Positions 9,287 to 17,897 of a DNA stretch of 64,000 bases are shown here, piece after piece. The notes under the pieces are model-generated. The model was not told the origin of the DNA and did no database searches. It saw only the letters and a program-made list of their open reading frames with translations. The DNA is from Streptomyces spongiicola (GTDB lineage Bacteria > Actinomycetota > Actinomycetes > Streptomycetales > Streptomycetaceae). The stretch is taken from the NCBI RefSeq assembly GCF_003122365.1, contig NZ_CP029254.1, positions 6,636,001-6,700,000 on the forward strand, in the 5' to 3' direction. A program made the translations under genes and the position numbers. How positions within the stretch are numbered: the first letter of the stretch is position 1; the number at the start of each line of letters is the position of its first letter.

Positions 9287-10201
9287 ATGCAGAGCGATGA
9301 GGAGATCTCCGGTCTCCTGCTGGAAAGCGCGCGCCGCAACGGGCTCGACCTCCGGGACGGGACGGCCACGCTGGACGACACCGGCTGGGATTTCCACGTC
9401 GTCCGGGTGCTCGGTCGCGACGGGACCCCGTGGATCCTCCGGCGCGCGCGGCGACCCGGTCTCGCGGCGGCGATCGAGGCGGAGTCGAGGGTGCTCGGTC
9501 TCCTCGGCCCGCGCCTCCCGGTGGCGGTGCCGCAATGGGCCGTGGCCGGGCCGGACCTGATCGCCTACCCCATGCTGCCCGGTGAGCCCGCGGCATCGGA
9601 GGACACCCGTACCCGCGAACTGCACTGGAGGATCGACCGTGCGAACCCGCCCGAGCGGTACGTCGACGCACTCGCCGGGCTGATGGCGGTGCTGCACCGG
9701 ACGGAGCTCGGGGAGCTCCGGGGCACCGGTGTCCCGGTACGTGATCCGCGCGCCGTCCGCGAGGCCTTCAGGACACGGCTGGAGACCGGCCGTGCGGAAC
9801 TGGGCATGCACCGGAGCTGGTGGGACACGGGGCTTCGGTGGCTCGCGGACGACCGGCTGTGGTCGCCGCGATGCGTGTTCATCCATGGCGACCTGCACCC
9901 GGGACACACACTGGTCGACGAGGACGGCCGCCTCACCGGTGTGCTGGACTGGACGGACGCCGAGATCGGGGACCCGGGGCAGGAGTTCGTCGAGGCCGCC
10001 CGCAAGTTCGACCCGCCCACGTGGGATCTCCTCCTGAAGGCCTACCGCGACCATGGCGGCCCTGCGTGGCCCGGACTGCGGGAGCACGTGCTCAACGCCA
10101 TCGCCTTCGCCCCGCTGGCGCTCGGCGTGCTGGGGCTGGAGAGGGGCCAGCCCCGCTATGTGGAGATGGCCAGGGAGCGTCTGGGCGTGGCGGCGGGCTG
10201 A
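9287..10201 (+). CDS. APH family phosphotransferase
   Basis: A 304-residue protein with an ATG start (MQSDEEISGLLLESARRNGL). It carries the aminoglycoside/macrolide phosphotransferase signatures: an N-lobe strand pair (WDFHVVRVLGRDGTPWILRRAR), the catalytic loop CVFIHGDLHPGHTLVDE, and the metal-binding LTGVLDWTDAEIGDPGQEFVEA. The size and layout are closest to macrolide 2'-phosphotransferase-like (Mph) enzymes. In a streptomycete it could be self-resistance or intrinsic resistance, but many such genes phosphorylate unknown metabolites. It is transcribed divergently from the PHP gene, with tandem TTGTCCG repeats in the shared promoter region. Confidence 0.85.
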   Translation: MQSDEEISGLLLESARRNGLDLRDGTATLDDTGWDFHVVRVLGRDGTPWILRRARRPGLAAAIEAESRVLGLLGPRLPVAVPQWAVAGPDLIAYPMLPGEPAASEDTRTRELHWRIDRANPPERYVDALAGLMAVLHRTELGELRGTGVPVRDPRAVREAFRTRLETGRAELGMHRSWWDTGLRWLADDRLWSPRCVFIHGDLHPGHTLVDEDGRLTGVLDWTDAEIGDPGQEFVEAARKFDPPTWDLLLKAYRDHGGPAWPGLREHVLNAIAFAPLALGVLGLERGQPRYVEMARERLGVAAG

Positions 10202-10299
10202 GCCGCCTCGTGGAGTCCGGTTGCGCTGCCCGGACAGGGCGTGCCGGGGGAGAGCGGCTCCGTCCGTCCGCAGGGCGGGAGGGACTCCCACCACACGCC

Positions 10300-12981
10300 T
10301 CAGGGCCGGCGGCGGCGTACGGCGGCGAGCGTCTCCCGTGTCATGACCGTGTCGGGATGCCGCAGCCCGTGGGTGCGTTGGCGATCGACCAGCACGTCGG
10401 CGAGAGTCTCCTCCGCGTGGTCCACATCGCCGAGGTCGAACAGGATCAGCCCGAGCCGGTACCTGCTCGCCAGTGTCGCCCGATGGGCGTTCCCCAGCAG
10501 CCTGCGACGCCGCTCGACGAGTGACGCCGCCAGTTCCCTGGCCTCGTCGAGCTGCCCGGAGTCGTGCAGCAGATCCGCCAGTGTCCCGAGGACCGACAGC
10601 GTCCTGGGGTGGTCGGCGCCGCGGAGTCCGCTGTTGGTGTCGGCCAGCGCCCGCAGCTCCCCGGCCACCTCGGTGTGCTCGCCCAGCCGGTACCGCGTCC
10701 GGGCCAGGTAGTGGCGGGTCACCAGCGTCGCCGGATGCCCCGGGCCCAGGTGCTCGGTCCTGGACGCCAGGACGCGTTCGTAGACCTGCCGGGCACCGCG
10801 GTGGTCCCCCTCGGCGCTCAGCTGGTCGGCGATGCCGTGATGGCTGGTCAGCGTGTCGGGATGGGTTTCGCCGAGGACTGCCGAGCGGGTGCGGAACGTG
10901 CTCTCGAAGAGTGCCCCGGCTTCCGTCGGCACACCCCGCGCCAGCAGGGTCCGGGCGAGGTGGTGCCGGGAGGTCAGCGTGTCAGGATGATCACGACCGA
11001 GGTGCCGCTGCCGGAGGTCCAGGACCTCCCGGAACCCCTGTTCCGCTTCCCGCAGGCGGCCCTGGTCGTAGTGGAGCCTGGCCGTGTCGTGCAGGATCGT
11101 CAGCAGCCGCGGGTCCTCCGGGCGCAGCACGCGGGCCGCGGTCGACCCGGCCTGTGCGTAGGCTGCCTCGGAACGCCCGAGCTGGCCGACGGCGCGCAGG
11201 TATCCCGCCGCCCGGTTGGCGAGGTCCACCGCCGACGGCAGGGCCACCCCGGCTTGAAGGCCGTGGTCGTCGATCAGGTCGAGTGGTGCGGCGCAGTGGT
11301 CGGTGAGCAGGCTCCACCGGGCCCAGTCCTGCGGATGCTTGGGATCGGCGTCCTCCACCGCGGAGTCGAGCAGGGCGACGGCCAGGGCGACGAAGTCGCC
11401 GCTCATGGCGCGGACGTCCGCGTGCCAGCGGGAGACGTCCCGGACCACGGGGTGCAGCACCAGCAGACGTACCGCCCCCTCGCCGTTCGCCTCCCCGGCC
11501 GGCGAGGTGGTGAGGTCGAGCAGCCCGAGGGCTTCGAGCCCGCGCAGCGTCTCCCAGACCAGCCGGGGCGACAGCGTCCCGAACAGCGGCGAGGCCGACA
11601 TGGCCCGGGCGTTCAGGACGAGTTCGTAGGGGACGGGCGCGGAGCCCAGACAGGCCAGGAACTGGAGGAGCCTGCGGGCCTCGGCCAAGCCGCGATCGGC
11701 GAGCAGGTCCAGGGACAGCTCCCAGGTGCGGCTGACCGTCATGTGCTCCGGCCTGGTGGGAGGGGTCGCCGCCGCCGTCGCCAGTAGCGCCGCCGGTTCC
11801 GTGCCCCGGTCCAGGGCCTGCGCATAGCCGCCGAACCCCCTGGGAAGGTCCGGGGTGATCCAGCTTCCGGGCATTCCGGCTATCTCGGCCAGGTAGCGTC
11901 CGGCCAGGACCAGAGCCAGCGGAAGCCCGCCGAGCCGCTCGGCGAGCATGGCGGCCCCGGTCTCCGCGCCGAGGTCGCCGCCCTGGCCCGTGAGTTCGAT
12001 GAGCAGGTCCGCGCCGAGATCCGGCGGCAGGCACTCGACCTCGTGCAGCGCCAGCCACGGCGGGGGAGGGGCGCCCCAGCTCGACTCGCTTCTGTCGCAG
12101 CTGGTGACGACGACGGTCCCGAGACTGCGCCCCGCGTCCCGGAGCCATCCGGTGCCGTCGGTCACCGGTCGGCCGTTCAGCGAGAGCGCGCCCGGCGGGT
12201 CGTCGGCGTTGTCCAGGACCAGGAGCCACCGCTCCTGAAGTCCCCCGAGCAGCCGCCAGACGATGTCCTGGAGGCTGCCGAGACGCAACTCGTCCGGGTC
12301 CGCGCCCAGTTCCATGGCGATGGACAGCATGCCGGCGGTGAGCACCGCGACGTCGTCGGCGACCAGCCACCAGGTGCGGACTCCGGCGGCCATCGCGGCT
12401 CTGGCGGTGGCCAGGGCCACGGTGCTCTTGCCGCAGCCACCGAGTCCGTGCAGGACGTGGATGCTCGGTTCGTCTCGCAGCAGCGAGGCACTCCCGATCA
12501 CCCCGGCGAGCGCGCCCACCAGAGCGTCACGGCCACGGATCTCCGGGTCGCCGCCGACCCGGCCCAGCGGAGGCCGCGTCGAGACCGAGACGAGCCGCGA
12601 ACCGTCGGCGAGGAGCGGTGGCCGAGAGGGCTCTGCGGACCCGGCCTGGTCGGGCCCCGCCCCGCGGCTCCCCTGGCCGGCGTGTTCGTCGGCCGCCCGC
12701 TTGACCCGCCAGTAGGCCCGGTGCCATTCCTCCAGAACCCCGGGATCGGCCACCCCGCAGGCTTGCAGCAACCGGAGGAGCAGCCCCGGTGGGTGGAGGC
12801 CCGGGAGATGGGTGCCGGCGAAGTAGCCGCCGAGGGTGCTGGGGGGGACGCCCAGTTCGCCGGCCAGCCGGCGGACGGTGTGACCCGAGGCGTCCTTGAC
12901 GAGGGTGAGTTCGCGGCCGAAGTCCTTGCGCGTCGCGATGCGCAGGGGATCGGGACGGGCAGGGTCGTCGAGCAAGGTCAA
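10300..12981 (-). CDS. HTH-STAND NTPase-TPR regulator
   Basis: About 893 residues from a TTG at 12981 (a second TTG lies two codons on; no ATG or GTG is available before the first domain). An XRE-like HTH comes first (KDASGHTVRRLAGELGVPPSTLGGYFAG). A STAND/NB-ARC ATPase follows, with P-loop HVLHGLGGCGKSTVAL, Walker B-like WLLVLDNADD and RGRDALVGAL ahead of it. The C-terminal third is a run of TPR units, each with a LGxxHPxTLxxRxxLA core. This plan is that of signal-integrating transcription regulators or NLR-like sensors. It is divergent from the aminomutase operon with a palindromic operator between them, so it probably controls that operon and itself. Confidence 0.85.
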   Translation of the reverse strand: MTLLDDPARPDPLRIATRKDFGRELTLVKDASGHTVRRLAGELGVPPSTLGGYFAGTHLPGLHPPGLLLRLLQACGVADPGVLEEWHRAYWRVKRAADEHAGQGSRGAGPDQAGSAEPSRPPLLADGSRLVSVSTRPPLGRVGGDPEIRGRDALVGALAGVIGSASLLRDEPSIHVLHGLGGCGKSTVALATARAAMAAGVRTWWLVADDVAVLTAGMLSIAMELGADPDELRLGSLQDIVWRLLGGLQERWLLVLDNADDPPGALSLNGRPVTDGTGWLRDAGRSLGTVVVTSCDRSESSWGAPPPPWLALHEVECLPPDLGADLLIELTGQGGDLGAETGAAMLAERLGGLPLALVLAGRYLAEIAGMPGSWITPDLPRGFGGYAQALDRGTEPAALLATAAATPPTRPEHMTVSRTWELSLDLLADRGLAEARRLLQFLACLGSAPVPYELVLNARAMSASPLFGTLSPRLVWETLRGLEALGLLDLTTSPAGEANGEGAVRLLVLHPVVRDVSRWHADVRAMSGDFVALAVALLDSAVEDADPKHPQDWARWSLLTDHCAAPLDLIDDHGLQAGVALPSAVDLANRAAGYLRAVGQLGRSEAAYAQAGSTAARVLRPEDPRLLTILHDTARLHYDQGRLREAEQGFREVLDLRQRHLGRDHPDTLTSRHHLARTLLARGVPTEAGALFESTFRTRSAVLGETHPDTLTSHHGIADQLSAEGDHRGARQVYERVLASRTEHLGPGHPATLVTRHYLARTRYRLGEHTEVAGELRALADTNSGLRGADHPRTLSVLGTLADLLHDSGQLDEARELAASLVERRRRLLGNAHRATLASRYRLGLILFDLGDVDHAEETLADVLVDRQRTHGLRHPDTVMTRETLAAVRRRRP

Positions 12982-13164
12982 CCGCCAGGGCAGATGCGTA
13001 GGGCTCTGCGGGCAGCATAGCGAAGGCCGGACAACGGAGTTGAGCGAAGGCCGGACAACGGAGTTGTCCGAACCTGTCTGGACATCCCGCACCGGTATTG
13101 AGCCCGGATGTCGCCCGAGGTCCCCTGGGAGTGGTCGGCAACGAGAAGGGAGAGCGGACCGGAC
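12982..13164. promoter_or_regulatory. Divergent operator region with 24-bp tandem repeats
   Basis: The region between the STAND regulator and kamA-like genes. Two perfect 24-bp direct repeats, beginning AGCGAAGGCCGGACAACGGA, occupy 13019-13042 and 13043-13066. The second copy runs into a perfect 8-3-8 inverted repeat at 13052-13070 (CGGACAAC, GTTGTCCG arms). Nearby GTCCGAACCTGTCTGGAC adds a looser palindrome. The layout is that of a bidirectional operator, presumably for the adjacent HTH-STAND protein. The ribosome binding site for kamA is the GAAGGGAGAG at about 13144. Confidence 0.7.
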
Positions 13165-14220
13165 ATGACGGATGACCACACGACGATACGCACCGTCGGC
13201 GGCCTGGCGGCCGCCGGACTCACCGCGGACGCCAAGGCTCTGGAGGAGGTGGCCGAGCGGTACGCGATCGCGATCAGCCCGGCTGTCAGAAGGCGCCTCG
13301 GCCAGGGCGCGGACGACCCGGTGGCCGCGCAGTTCGTGCCCACTGCCAGTGAACTCATCGTCTCCGCAGAGGAGTTGACCGATCCCATCGGGGACGAACG
13401 GTTCAGTCCGCTGACCGGCGTGACCCACCGGTACCGGGACCGCGTCCTGCTCAAGCCGCTCGGGATGTGCCCGGTCTACTGCCGCTTCTGCTTCCGGAGG
13501 GAGGTCGTGGGACCGGAGCACGGGATCCTGCCCGACGAGGATCTCGCGGCGGCCCTCGACTACATCCGCGGCCATGAGGAGGTCTGGGAGGTCATCCTCA
13601 CCGGCGGCGACCCGCTGATGCTCCCGCCCGCGCGCCTGGGCCGGCTGCTGGACGCTCTCGACGGCATCGCCCATGTGAGGGTGGTCCGGATCCACACCCG
13701 GGTCCCCGTCGTCTCCCCGGAGCGGATCCGGCCCCGGCTGCTGTCCGTCCTGAAACGCCGCATGCCGGTCTGGATCGTCCTGCACTGCAACCATCGCCGG
13801 GAGATCGGCGAGGAGGCGTCGGCGGCGCTCGGGGCGCTCGCCGACCGGGGTGTTCCGCTGCTGAGCCAGACCGTGCTGCTCCGCGGGGTGAACGACAGTC
13901 CGAGGGCGCTGGAGGAGCTGTTCCGGGAACTCGTCGAGCACCGGGTGAAGCCCTACTACCTGCACCACGCGGACCTCGCCCGGGGGACGGGGCACTTCCG
14001 CACGGGAATCGAGGAGGGCAGGGGCATCGTCCGCCGGCTGCGGGGCGATGTCTCCGGGCTCTGCCAGCCCACCTACGTCCTGGACATACCGGGCGGACAC
14101 GGCAAGGTGCCGATCGGCAGCGACTACCTCGAACGGTCGGCGGACGGTTCGTATCTGGTGACGGACCGCGGGGGAGCCCGTCACCGCTATCCACCGGTCC
14201 CCGGGGAGGCGGAGCAGTGA
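13165..14220 (+). CDS. KamA/EpmB-family radical SAM lysine 2,3-aminomutase
   Basis: A 351-residue protein starting at ATG 13165. The radical SAM cluster motif is GMCPVYCRFCFRR with Cys102, Cys106 and Cys109 (CxxxCxxC). PLP attachment is expected at Lys314 in DIPGGHGKVPIGSDY, the usual PGGxGK motif of the family. These enzymes convert an L-alpha-amino acid, usually lysine, to its beta isomer using a [4Fe-4S] cluster, SAM and PLP. The length is near EpmB (EF-P beta-lysylation) and shorter than clostridial KamA, but no EF-P or EpmA gene is nearby. Being first in an operon with a peptide ligase, cupin and methyltransferases, it more likely supplies a beta-amino acid building block. Confidence 0.85.
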   Translation: MTDDHTTIRTVGGLAAAGLTADAKALEEVAERYAIAISPAVRRRLGQGADDPVAAQFVPTASELIVSAEELTDPIGDERFSPLTGVTHRYRDRVLLKPLGMCPVYCRFCFRREVVGPEHGILPDEDLAAALDYIRGHEEVWEVILTGGDPLMLPPARLGRLLDALDGIAHVRVVRIHTRVPVVSPERIRPRLLSVLKRRMPVWIVLHCNHRREIGEEASAALGALADRGVPLLSQTVLLRGVNDSPRALEELFRELVEHRVKPYYLHHADLARGTGHFRTGIEEGRGIVRRLRGDVSGLCQPTYVLDIPGGHGKVPIGSDYLERSADGSYLVTDRGGARHRYPPVPGEAEQ

Positions 14221-15317
14221 GGCGGCCCGCGATCGCCCCGTCCCGGGAGCCGGCTGCGGTCTCCGGTGTGCGCTGGCATCTCCCCGAGGTCACGCCCGGA
14301 CGGGTACGCCGGGTACTGGACCGGGCCTTCGCCGCGTCCGCGCGGAGCGCCGCCGTACCGCGCACGAAGCTGTTCGTGCGAGGCGAGCCCGAGGAGCGGC
14401 CGGGCGCGTGGCGCGGCAAGCGGCCGGCGGAAGGAGCGGCGCACGACGTGTTCGCGTGGGCCGGCGCGGCACAGACCCACGACCGGACGCTCTTCCGGGC
14501 CCTGGTCACCGGGCTGGAACCGTGGTTCGCGAGGCGGGGGCTGCCCCAGGGACGGGTCGAGGCGGAGGTCTTCTACGGCCGTTACGGGGAGACACCCGGG
14601 GGTATCCACCGGGAGGCCTGCTCCAACCTCCATCTTGTCGTCGAAGGCAGGAAGACCATGGACTTCTGGGCCGGGGACGCCTGGCTGCCGCCGGAAACGC
14701 CCGTCCGGGAGGACAGGGACCCCGAGAGCGGAGCACAGGAGCAGTACCTGTCCGGCCTCGCTCCGCGAGACCACCGGCACCGGGCCGAGAGCCTCACCGC
14801 GGCACCCGGGCAGGGCTTCGCCTGGGAGGCGGGGACCTGGCACGTGGGCCGGTCGGAGGGCGGGCCCTCGCTCGCCCTGAACGTGGCCTCCTACGGGCGG
14901 GGGGCCGCGTGCCCGGGGCCCGTGCTGCGCTCCTGGTCGGACCGCTTCGCCGGCGAGGTGCCGGGCGACTGGCTGGAGGACTACCGGTGTCATACCGCCT
15001 CGGACGGCACCGCCGCGGACATGCTGGCGACGCTTTCCGCGCTCGGCATGCGGCCACCGAGGCCGGCGCGCACCGGCGGACCGCTCGCAGGTCCGGCCCG
15101 GCTGCGGGCGCCGGTGCTCTGGCACGGCGACGGCGGGGTCCTGCGGATCGCCGCGCTGGGGGCGTCCGTCCGGGTGCCCGACCGCGTGGAGGTGCGGGAC
15201 TGGCTGGCCCGGGGGCTGCGGTGCCCGCGAGCGGGTCTGGACGTACCCGCCGGCTGCCGGCAGGTCGCCGGCTGGCTCGCAGAGCGCGGGGCGTTGACCG
15301 TGGGGAGGGGAACATGA
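14217..15317 (+). CDS. JmjC-like cupin Fe(II)/2-oxoglutarate oxygenase
   Basis: A 366-residue protein whose GTG overlaps the aminomutase stop by 4 bp. A cupin/JmjC iron site is visible: GGIHREACSNLHLVVEG supplies His131 and Glu133, and WEAGTWHVGRSEGG supplies His209, the expected H-x-(D/E)...H facial triad; RSEGGPSLALNVAS would hold the co-substrate strand. The N-terminal region (LPEVTPGRVRRVLDRAF) and a C-terminal about 100-residue wing resemble the ROX/JmjC hydroxylase plan. It probably hydroxylates an amino acid or peptide made by the operon. A non-catalytic cupin cannot be excluded, because sequence similarity to known hydroxylases is only at motif level. Confidence 0.65.
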   Translation: MRRPAIAPSREPAAVSGVRWHLPEVTPGRVRRVLDRAFAASARSAAVPRTKLFVRGEPEERPGAWRGKRPAEGAAHDVFAWAGAAQTHDRTLFRALVTGLEPWFARRGLPQGRVEAEVFYGRYGETPGGIHREACSNLHLVVEGRKTMDFWAGDAWLPPETPVREDRDPESGAQEQYLSGLAPRDHRHRAESLTAAPGQGFAWEAGTWHVGRSEGGPSLALNVASYGRGAACPGPVLRSWSDRFAGEVPGDWLEDYRCHTASDGTAADMLATLSALGMRPPRPARTGGPLAGPARLRAPVLWHGDGGVLRIAALGASVRVPDRVEVRDWLARGLRCPRAGLDVPAGCRQVAGWLAERGALTVGRGT

Positions 15318-16093
15318 GCACCGGTTGGCTGGACGACGACACCGCCCTGTTCGTGAGGTACGGAGACGCGTTCGTGCCCCGGCGGAGGGAACAGCTCGAC
15401 ATCGTCTGCGACCTGCTCGGCGAGCTGCCGCGGCCGGTCGTTCTGGAGCTGGGCTGCGGGGACGGCAGACTCACCGAGCGGCTGCTCGGCCGGCTGCCCG
15501 AGGTCCGGGTGACCGCCGTCGACGCGTCGGCTCGGATGCTCCGGCTCGCCCGGATCCGGCTGGCGGGCTTCGCCGAGCGCGTCGCCCTGCGCAGGGTCGG
15601 GATGGAGGAGGACGGGGCCCTGTGCCGGGTCGGGATGGAGGAGGGCGGGGCCCTGTGCCGGGTCGGCGGGGAGGAGGACGGCGCCCCGGGCGGCGGGCCC
15701 TACGGAGCGGTCGTCACCTCGCTGGCCGTCCACCACCTCGACGACCGCGCCAAACAGGCCCTGTACCGCAGGGTCCGTGCCGCGCTGGCACCGGGCGGGG
15801 CGTTCGTGATGGCCGACCTGGTGTCACCGGTGGGCCCGGCGCCGCTGGCCCTCGCCGCGGCACGCTGGGACGCGGAGGTGGCCGCGGCCGATCCGGCGGC
15901 GACCCTGCCCTTCGAGTCCGCCCGGTGGAACACCTTCAGGTTCCCCGACCCCGTCGACCGCCCTTCCGGGGTCGGTGAGCACCTGACCTGGCTCGCCCGG
16001 GCCGGCTTCGCCGACGCGGACGTCTGCTGGCTGTACGCCGGGCACGCCGTGTTCCACGCGCGCCGCCCCGGCCGCTCCGAGGAGACGGCATGA
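15314..16093 (+). CDS. class I SAM methyltransferase
   Basis: A 259-residue protein with an ATG overlapping the upstream stop (ATGA). Motif I is VVLELGCGDGRLTERLL, motif II ends in VTAVDASARML, and GPYGAVVTSLAVHHLDD with AALAPGGAFVMADLV supply the later SAM-fold strands. After motif II the protein carries two and a half copies of an 11-residue unit (VGMEEDGALCR) from a 33-bp DNA repeat, an expansion that does not break the fold. It is probably an N-, O- or C-methyltransferase acting on the operon's product; the acceptor is unknown. Confidence 0.85.
   Translation: MSTGWLDDDTALFVRYGDAFVPRRREQLDIVCDLLGELPRPVVLELGCGDGRLTERLLGRLPEVRVTAVDASARMLRLARIRLAGFAERVALRRVGMEEDGALCRVGMEEGGALCRVGGEEDGAPGGGPYGAVVTSLAVHHLDDRAKQALYRRVRAALAPGGAFVMADLVSPVGPAPLALAAARWDAEVAAADPAATLPFESARWNTFRFPDPVDRPSGVGEHLTWLARAGFADADVCWLYAGHAVFHARRPGRSEETA
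15596..15694. repeat. In-frame 33-bp repeat in methyltransferase gene
   Basis: Two near-identical 33-bp units and a third degenerate unit encode VGMEEDGALCR, VGMEEGGALCR and a diverged copy. They sit between methyltransferase motifs II and III, where loops tolerate insertions. Confidence 0.9.
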
Positions 16094-17346
16094 GCGCGGC
16101 CGGGAGGAGCAGTCGGACACTGCTGGGGAATCTGGTCAACGACGTCATGATCGAGAACGCGCCGCCGTCCTACGCGCGGGCCATGGCGTCGGTGACGCCG
16201 CGGAAACTGTGGCTCGCGCGCCCGGGCGACTGCGTGGTCGTGCAGGCGCCCTGCCGCCCGGCGTTCCGCGACTACGTGGAACGGACCCTCGGCATCGACC
16301 TCGGCCTGGTCGAGCTGGTCCAGCCCGACGAGGTCTTCACCGGTCACGCCCTCGACCTGGTCGAGCGGCGGGGCGCGGTGGAGAAGGTGGTGGCGCGGTC
16401 CGAACTGCTGCCCTTCGTACTGGACCGCCGGGTCGTGGACTTCGCCGGGCGCACCGGGACACCGGTCGCCGGCTACGACCGGATTCCCGGCGAGAGGACG
16501 CTGCGGGCGGTACGGGACATCAACACCAAGAGCGGGTTCCGTGCGATCGCGCGGTCACTCGGACTCCCGGTGGCTCCCGGCGGCCACGCCGCGACACTGC
16601 CGGAACTGCGTGCTCTGCTGGGCGGGTTCCTCAAGGAGCGTCCCGCGGCGATCGTCAAGATCGACCGCTCCTCGAACGGGTACGGGACGGCGGTCGTGCA
16701 CGCCGGAGACTCGCTGTCCCGGACCGGGTGGCTCACCGGGACCGCGGAACACCGGCCCGGGCGCGGATGCGGCTGGGTCTACGAGGAGTTCCTGGACTTC
16801 GTGTCGGTGCCCAGCGCCGAGATGATCGTCGAGGAGCACGGGCCCGTACCCTTCTCCAGCTGCGACCAGCGGACCGCGGACAACGCCTGGACCGGGATGA
16901 CGGCGCCCGCCGCGCCGCGGGGTGCCGCGGTCGCGCACGAGGCGGCGCTCGCCGTCGGCTCGTGGCTGCACGGCGAGGGCTACCGCGGGGTGTTCGACGT
17001 GGACTGCTGCCTTCTGCCGGGGGGCTACGTCGTGACGGAGGCGAACGTCCGGCGCACGGGCGGCACCTGTCTGGAGGAACTCGCACGCCGGCTCACCGGA
17101 CGGGACTCGCCGTACTGGCTCGCGGACGTCCGCCGGGGCGGCCGCGGCCGCGGCCGCGGCCCCGGCTTCGGCACGGTGGTCCGCGCCATCGAGTCCGCGG
17201 GCCTCGCCCAGGGCCCGACCAGGGTGGTCCTCACCGCCGACACGACCGAGATCGACGGCAGATGGCGCTATCTCGTCGTCGGCGGGGACGGGGCCGAAGT
17301 CCTCGAAGCGGAACGGACGCTCGACTCGATCCTGGAGCCGTCATGA
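16090..17346 (+). CDS. PGM1-type ATP-grasp peptide ligase
   Basis: A 418-residue protein overlapping the methyltransferase gene (ATGA). The N-terminal half matches the pre-ATP-grasp region of pheganomycin ligase PGM1-like proteins (LARPGDCVVVQAP, LDLVERRGAVEKVVARSELLPF). The ATP-grasp part begins at RDINTKSGFRAIARSLGLPVAPGG and includes AAIVKIDRSSNGYGTAVV, a lysine-bearing nucleotide strand, then VYEEFLDF and the metal-site strand VVTEANVRRTGGT. The EANxRxTGGT signature is characteristic of PGM1-related ligases, which activate a carboxylate as acyl phosphate and form an amide. A low-complexity RGGRGRGRG stretch lies near the C-terminus. It is the likely bond-forming enzyme of the pathway. Confidence 0.8.
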   Translation: MSAAGRSSRTLLGNLVNDVMIENAPPSYARAMASVTPRKLWLARPGDCVVVQAPCRPAFRDYVERTLGIDLGLVELVQPDEVFTGHALDLVERRGAVEKVVARSELLPFVLDRRVVDFAGRTGTPVAGYDRIPGERTLRAVRDINTKSGFRAIARSLGLPVAPGGHAATLPELRALLGGFLKERPAAIVKIDRSSNGYGTAVVHAGDSLSRTGWLTGTAEHRPGRGCGWVYEEFLDFVSVPSAEMIVEEHGPVPFSSCDQRTADNAWTGMTAPAAPRGAAVAHEAALAVGSWLHGEGYRGVFDVDCCLLPGGYVVTEANVRRTGGTCLEELARRLTGRDSPYWLADVRRGGRGRGRGPGFGTVVRAIESAGLAQGPTRVVLTADTTEIDGRWRYLVVGGDGAEVLEAERTLDSILEPS

Positions 17347-17897
17347 CACTCCACTCATCGCTCCACCCCGGCGTCAGCGGGATCCACGGCTCCGGGGTCG
17401 TCGCTCTCACCGACATCCCCCTGGGAACCGCGCTCTGGGCGCCCTGCCCTCGATGCCGTGTCATGGACGGCGTCAGCCAGCGGACGGCGCCGCCGGCGGT
17501 GGTCGACTGGCTCCACGAGTACGGCTACCGGCGTGCCGACGCGGGCCTGATCACCCCCTGCCACGGCGCTCACCTGTTCAACCATTCATGCCGGCCGGCG
17601 GTGCTGGACTTCGGCCTCTCCGCGGGGATCGCCGTCGTCGACATCCGCCGCGGCCAGGAGGTCTGCTGCGACTACCGGACCTTCCGCTTCGACGAGCCGT
17701 GGAGCTTCGCGTGCTCGTGCGGAACGCCCGACTGCGAGGGGGTCGTCGAGTCCAGCCCACCCCGTATCCCGGAACGGCTCGCGGACGGCTGGCGGACCAG
17801 GATCGCGGCGGCGCTGGAGGCAGCCGCCGGAGTGCCCCAGGAAATCATGATCCGGGCGGGGGACGTCAACGGCCGCTCACGGCGGGAGAGCGCCTGA
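17343..17897 (+). CDS. SET-domain lysine methyltransferase-like protein
   Basis: A 184-residue protein consisting almost only of a SET domain, ATGA-coupled to the ligase gene. The N-SET part reads GIHGSGVVALTDIPLGTALW. The C-SET part has AHLFNHSCRPAVLDFG (Asn80-His81-Ser82-Cys83, the SAM-binding NHSC motif) and RGQEVCCDYRTF with Tyr111 at the catalytic tyrosine position. A cysteine cluster, CSCGTPDCEGVV, matches the post-SET zinc motif. All key residues are intact, so an active lysine or amine N-methyltransferase is expected. SET proteins are uncommon in bacterial biosynthetic operons; here the substrate may be a lysine-derived residue rather than a histone-like protein. Confidence 0.85.
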   Translation: MTLHSSLHPGVSGIHGSGVVALTDIPLGTALWAPCPRCRVMDGVSQRTAPPAVVDWLHEYGYRRADAGLITPCHGAHLFNHSCRPAVLDFGLSAGIAVVDIRRGQEVCCDYRTFRFDEPWSFACSCGTPDCEGVVESSPPRIPERLADGWRTRIAAALEAAAGVPQEIMIRAGDVNGRSRRESA

